Below, one piece after another: positions 5,553 through 7,775 of a stretch of DNA of 7,775 nt. The stretch is from Anaerolineae bacterium (lineage in GTDB: Bacteria; Chloroflexota; Anaerolineae; Aggregatilineales; UBA3940), in assembly GCA_020852775.1 (NCBI GenBank), contig JADZAD010000246.1, positions 1 through 7,775 of the forward strand, written 5' to 3'. How positions within the stretch are numbered: position 1 is the first letter of the stretch; each line of letters opens with the position of its first letter. The notes under the pieces were generated by a model. It did not search any database. It was not told the origin of the DNA and saw only the letters and a list, made by a program, of their open reading frames with translations. A program made the translations under genes and the position numbers.

Positions 5553-7277
5553 TCACCGCTTCCAGGCGATTGCCTGCAGCCAGGCCTGGGCCGTACCCCG
5601 CGGGGTGAGGTCGGCAATCAACGCCGGCTCCGCGAGCATCTCCGCGAACCGACAGGCGAATGGCGCTTCCAGCCCGGCCTGCCGAAGCATATCCCTATGC
5701 CCGAACACCTCACCCGGTGTGCCGTCTGCGGCGATCTGCCCGTCGAGCAGCACGATCATGCGCTCCGCATGGGAGGCGGCCAGTTCCATATCATGCGTAA
5801 TCAGCAGGATAGTAGCACCTGCCGCATGGCGCTGTTCCAGCCAGTTCAGCACCGCTTCCTGCCCATGAGCATCCAGTCCGACCGTTGGCTCGTCGAGGAC
5901 GATCACCGGGGTGTCCATCGCCGCGATCCCCGCCAGCGCCACCAGACGCCGTGTGCTGAACGTCAATGCCGCCGGGGGGTGCTCGGCGAAGTCATGCAGC
6001 CCGAACGCTGCCAGTGCCGCTCTCACCGTGTCATCCAGTGCCGTTCCGCTCAGGCCGAGGTTGCGCGGCCCGAACGCCACCTCCTCGCGGACAGTCGGGC
6101 TGAAAATCTGGTTCTCCGGATTCTGAAAGGCCAGCCCAACCCTGCGAGCCATTTCCCCGGTGGACATCCTGCGAGTCTCCTCACCCATCAGCCGGATTAT
6201 CCCCTTCTGCGGGCGCAGCAGGCCGACGAGATGCCGGGCGAGCGTGGTTTTGCCCGCGCCATTATCGCCAGTCAGCGTGGCAAACTGCCCCTGTGGGATT
6301 GCCAGCGTCAGGCCACGCAGGACAGGGTAATCCGGATGATAGGCGAAGTGCACGTCATCGATCTTCACCGCTTCCCGCGCCGCGGGGCGTGATGGCGAGA
6401 CAGCGGCCTGGACGGGTGATGGCCTGACGACGATCGGATAAGAGGACGCGGCCTCCACTGCCTGCTCAACCGTCAGGGCGTGTAGTTCCGGGCCGCCTGC
6501 TGCACGAACCTCTGCGGCGAAGCGAGCTGCCGGGGGCAGCCGCAGGCCCGCCTGTTCCACTGCAGAGGCATACACCTCTGCCGGATTGCCAGCCCCTGTA
6601 CCATGCCCCGCGGTCAGCACCAGCACCTCATCCGCCAGGGCGGTGACGATTTCCGGGTCGCTTTCAGTGAAGACGATCGTCAGCCGGTGGCTCTCACGCA
6701 GGGCACGCAGCACCGCGACCATCTCGGTGCGCGCTGCCGGGGCCAGCCCGGCGGAGGGTTCATCAAGGATCAGGACGTGTGGCTCCAGCGCCAGCGCAGC
6801 CGCCAGCGCAAGCCGCTTCTGCTGCCCACCGGAGAGTGTCTGCGGCGGCTGATCAAGCGGGACACCGGAGAGCCCGGCCAGCCCCAGCGCCCAGTCGATG
6901 CGGGCGGGCATTTCAGCAGGCGACAGGCCAAGGTTCTCCAGCCCCCACGCGACTTCATCGACCACGCTCTGAGTGAAAAGCTGCCCCGCCGGGTCCTGCA
7001 ATACCAGCCCGATCCGATCAGCGAGTGAGCCCGGCGGCACGCTCTGGACATCGTGCCCATCGACAAGAATCGTTCCGCTGACAGTGCCCGCCGTAAGGCG
7101 CGGGGCAAGGCCCGCCAGGGCGAGGCAGAGCGTCGTCCTGCCGCTGCTGTTCGGCCCGGTGATCGCCAGGCAGGCGCCGGGTGCCACGTCCAGGTTCAGG
7201 CCGTCAAGAGCAAGCACGGACAGGGTCGCGGGGGGCGTCGGCGGGTAGGTATAGCACAGGTCACGGACGTGGATCAT
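5553..7277 (-). CDS. Fused double ECF ATPase (EcfA-EcfA' type), asymmetric catalytic sites
   Basis: One 574-residue chain holds two ABC nucleotide-binding domains (about 1-235 and 303-530) joined by a linker, with a C-terminal tail. It would energise the EcfT/S-component importer from the cytoplasmic face. NBD1: Walker A is GPNSSGRTT (41-49) with R47 in place of the essential Lys; Q94; intact signature LSGGQ (148-152); Walker B D172/E173; D-loop A179 in place of Asp; switch His replaced by E205 (TESD). NBD2: intact Walker A GDNGAGKTT (337-345); Q385; signature degenerate, LTFST (438-442); Walker B D462/E463; D-loop D469; switch H495. So the site pairing NBD2 Walker A with NBD1 LSGGQ is complete and the other is degenerate. 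The start chosen (ATG 7277-7275) begins MIHVRDLCYTY, as ABC domains normally do. A frame opening at 7313 would add 12 residues and start in a hairpin loop. It resembles YkoD-like fused ATPases in layout. The substrate is unknown. Confidence 0.93.
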   Translation of the reverse strand: MIHVRDLCYTYPPTPPATLSVLALDGLNLDVAPGACLAITGPNSSGRTTLCLALAGLAPRLTAGTVSGTILVDGHDVQSVPPGSLADRIGLVLQDPAGQLFTQSVVDEVAWGLENLGLSPAEMPARIDWALGLAGLSGVPLDQPPQTLSGGQQKRLALAAALALEPHVLILDEPSAGLAPAARTEMVAVLRALRESHRLTIVFTESDPEIVTALADEVLVLTAGHGTGAGNPAEVYASAVEQAGLRLPPAARFAAEVRAAGGPELHALTVEQAVEAASSYPIVVRPSPVQAAVSPSRPAAREAVKIDDVHFAYHPDYPVLRGLTLAIPQGQFATLTGDNGAGKTTLARHLVGLLRPQKGIIRLMGEETRRMSTGEMARRVGLAFQNPENQIFSPTVREEVAFGPRNLGLSGTALDDTVRAALAAFGLHDFAEHPPAALTFSTRRLVALAGIAAMDTPVIVLDEPTVGLDAHGQEAVLNWLEQRHAAGATILLITHDMELAASHAERMIVLLDGQIAADGTPGEVFGHRDMLRQAGLEAPFACRFAEMLAEPALIADLTPRGTAQAWLQAIAWKR

Positions 7278-7291
7278 CGGGGTGTTCTCAT
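7274..7291 (-). other. Possible leader micro-ORF (five codons) coupled to the ATPase start
   Basis: An ATG at 7291-7289 opens a frame MRTPR that stops with TGA at 7276-7274, overlapping the ATPase ATG (7277-7275) as ATGA. A GGGAGAG (7301-7295) lies at a workable distance ahead, whereas the ATPase ATG itself has only a weak GAGAA. The arrangement would allow translational coupling. Such short frames arise by chance, so this is tentative. Confidence 0.25.
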
Positions 7292-7294
7292 GAA

Positions 7295-7325
7295 CTCTCC
7301 CGGCAGGACGCATCCGCCGGGAGAG
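7295..7325 (-). promoter_or_regulatory. Strong hairpin in the leader of the ECF ATPase gene
   Basis: A perfect 10-bp inverted repeat, ctctcccggc (7295-7304) and gccgggagag (7316-7325), encloses an 11-base loop whose own ends (GGA/TCC) can pair further. It lies in the 83-base gap between the S-component stop and the ATPase start. No T-run follows on the minus strand, so it is not a standard terminator. Its 3' arm in the mRNA contains GGGAGAG, the best Shine-Dalgarno sequence in the gap, so folding would hide it. It could tune the level of ATPase relative to S component, either by occlusion or by protecting an mRNA end. The stem is seen directly; the function is inferred. Confidence 0.6.
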
Positions 7326-7360
7326 CTTCTCAGAGGCAAACGGGCAACATCAGCCGGCAC

Positions 7361-7775
7361 TCAGCCGGATACAAGCTGGTTCAGGCGAGGATAGGCCCGC
7401 AGCACCGCGAAATACACGATCACGCCGAGGATACCTACCGCACCCTGAAAGAGATGCGGAACGATCTCGGCGACCGCTACCGGGAAGGTCAGCAGGATCG
7501 TGCCGCCGATCAGATAACCGGCAACCAGGATGGCAATCCCAGCCAGCACCGCCAGCACCACCCGCGCCAGTGACTTGTTATTGAGCACAATCCAGCCCAC
7601 GACGAACCCCTTCAGGCCGTGGACGATCAGCGTGATCGGCGCCCACTGCGCGTAGCCACCGACGACATCTGCCAGTGCCGTGCCCAGCCCCCCGGCGACC
7701 AGCCCGACCCACGGGCCAAAAGCAAAGGCGGCGAAATAGATGGCAACGTCCGCGAGGTGCGCGTAACCGTTGGGC
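7361..7775 (-). CDS. ECF transporter S component, substrate unknown (5' end cut off)
   Basis: The frame is open from the right edge to the TGA at 7363-7361: 137 whole codons are visible, so some 40-60 N-terminal residues probably lie outside. An internal GTG at 7600 is not the start, because the reading upstream is strongly family-like. Visible residues begin PNGYAHLADVAIYFAAFAFGP and continue GLVAGGLGTALADVVGGYAQ, then WAPITLIVHGLKGFVVG. This is the G-x-x-x-L-x-D ... GP ... GGLG-x-x-L-x-D ... P-x-T-L-x-x-x-G-L-x-G pattern of integral-membrane S components of the COG4720 / PF07155 type. Later membrane segments are about 70-95 and 108-126. S components bind vitamins or their precursors and deliver them through EcfT. 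That family includes members tied to riboflavin or thiamine precursors, but the substrate cannot be called here. The ATPase and EcfT genes immediately downstream support the assignment. Confidence 0.85.
   Translation of the reverse strand, partial: PNGYAHLADVAIYFAAFAFGPWVGLVAGGLGTALADVVGGYAQWAPITLIVHGLKGFVVGWIVLNNKSLARVVLAVLAGIAILVAGYLIGGTILLTFPVAVAEIVPHLFQGAVGILGVIVYFAVLRAYPRLNQLVSG

Noticed and set aside
5549..5617. Upstream extension of EcfT starting at 5617
   Set aside because: It would add 23 residues of Pro/Arg/Ser-rich sequence out of frame inside the ATPase gene. The internal ATG at 5548 has normal spacing and family-like residues straight after it.
7137..7148. NBD1 Walker A change as a sequencing error or frameshift
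   Set aside because: The reading frame is intact on both sides and several other NBD1 residues (A179, E205) have changed coherently, so a single base error does not explain it.
7278..7313. ATG at 7313 as the ATPase start
   Set aside because: It would lie in the loop of the hairpin with no good ribosome site, and the extra residues are not part of the ABC fold. The ATG at 7277 starts exactly where the family normally begins.
7341..7361. Six-codon frame (MLPVCL) after the S-component stop
   Set aside because: It has no ribosome binding site and no positional logic, unlike the ATGA-overlapping frame further on.
7361..7600. A separate 79-residue membrane protein starting at GTG 7600
   Set aside because: The same frame continues upstream to the window edge with strongly S-component-like sequence, so this is the C-terminal part of a longer gene.

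Overview
This is a high-GC bacterial window (roughly 60% G+C by eye) in which every supported gene is on the minus strand, so the region reads from right to left. Gene content and style suggest a member of the Chloroflexota, perhaps Anaerolineae: a seven-bladed WD40 lipoprotein with a Pro/Thr-rich linker, a fused ECF ATPase, and REC-GAF multidomain signalling proteins. That assignment is inference, because no rRNA or marker gene is present.

Right part (4772-7775): an ECF-type (energy-coupling factor) micronutrient importer in the order S component (5' end cut off by the window edge), fused double ATPase, EcfT transmembrane coupling protein. The ATPase and EcfT genes are 4 bases apart. Between the S component and the ATPase lies an 83-base gap with a perfect 10-bp hairpin; its 3' arm holds a good Shine-Dalgarno sequence just ahead of a five-codon micro-ORF whose stop overlaps the ATPase start codon. 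The ATPase is strikingly asymmetric. Its first half has lost the Walker A lysine, the switch histidine and the D-loop aspartate, and its second half has lost the LSGGQ signature. The two losses fall on the same composite nucleotide site, leaving one complete site.

Middle (3593-4763): a separately promoted, membrane-anchored WD40 lipoprotein with seven recognisable repeats, likely a surface-exposed beta-propeller scaffold.

Left part (1-3575): a signalling operon behind a promoter with a perfect TATAAT box, surrounded by four copies of the pentamer CTGAT/ATCAG. It encodes (i) a REC-GAF protein ending in a DHp-like segment, with key receiver residues replaced and no phosphoacceptor histidine or kinase domain; (ii) its apparently intact paralogue, a REC-GAF-PAS-HisKA-HATPase histidine kinase; and (iii) a small DUF2007-type protein, cut off at the left edge. 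No DNA-binding output protein is visible. A simple reading is that the degenerate protein partners or tunes the active kinase, and that the kinase's own receiver takes input from another kinase. There are no RNA genes, mobile elements or CRISPR arrays in the window, and no gene-free stretch above 300 bases.
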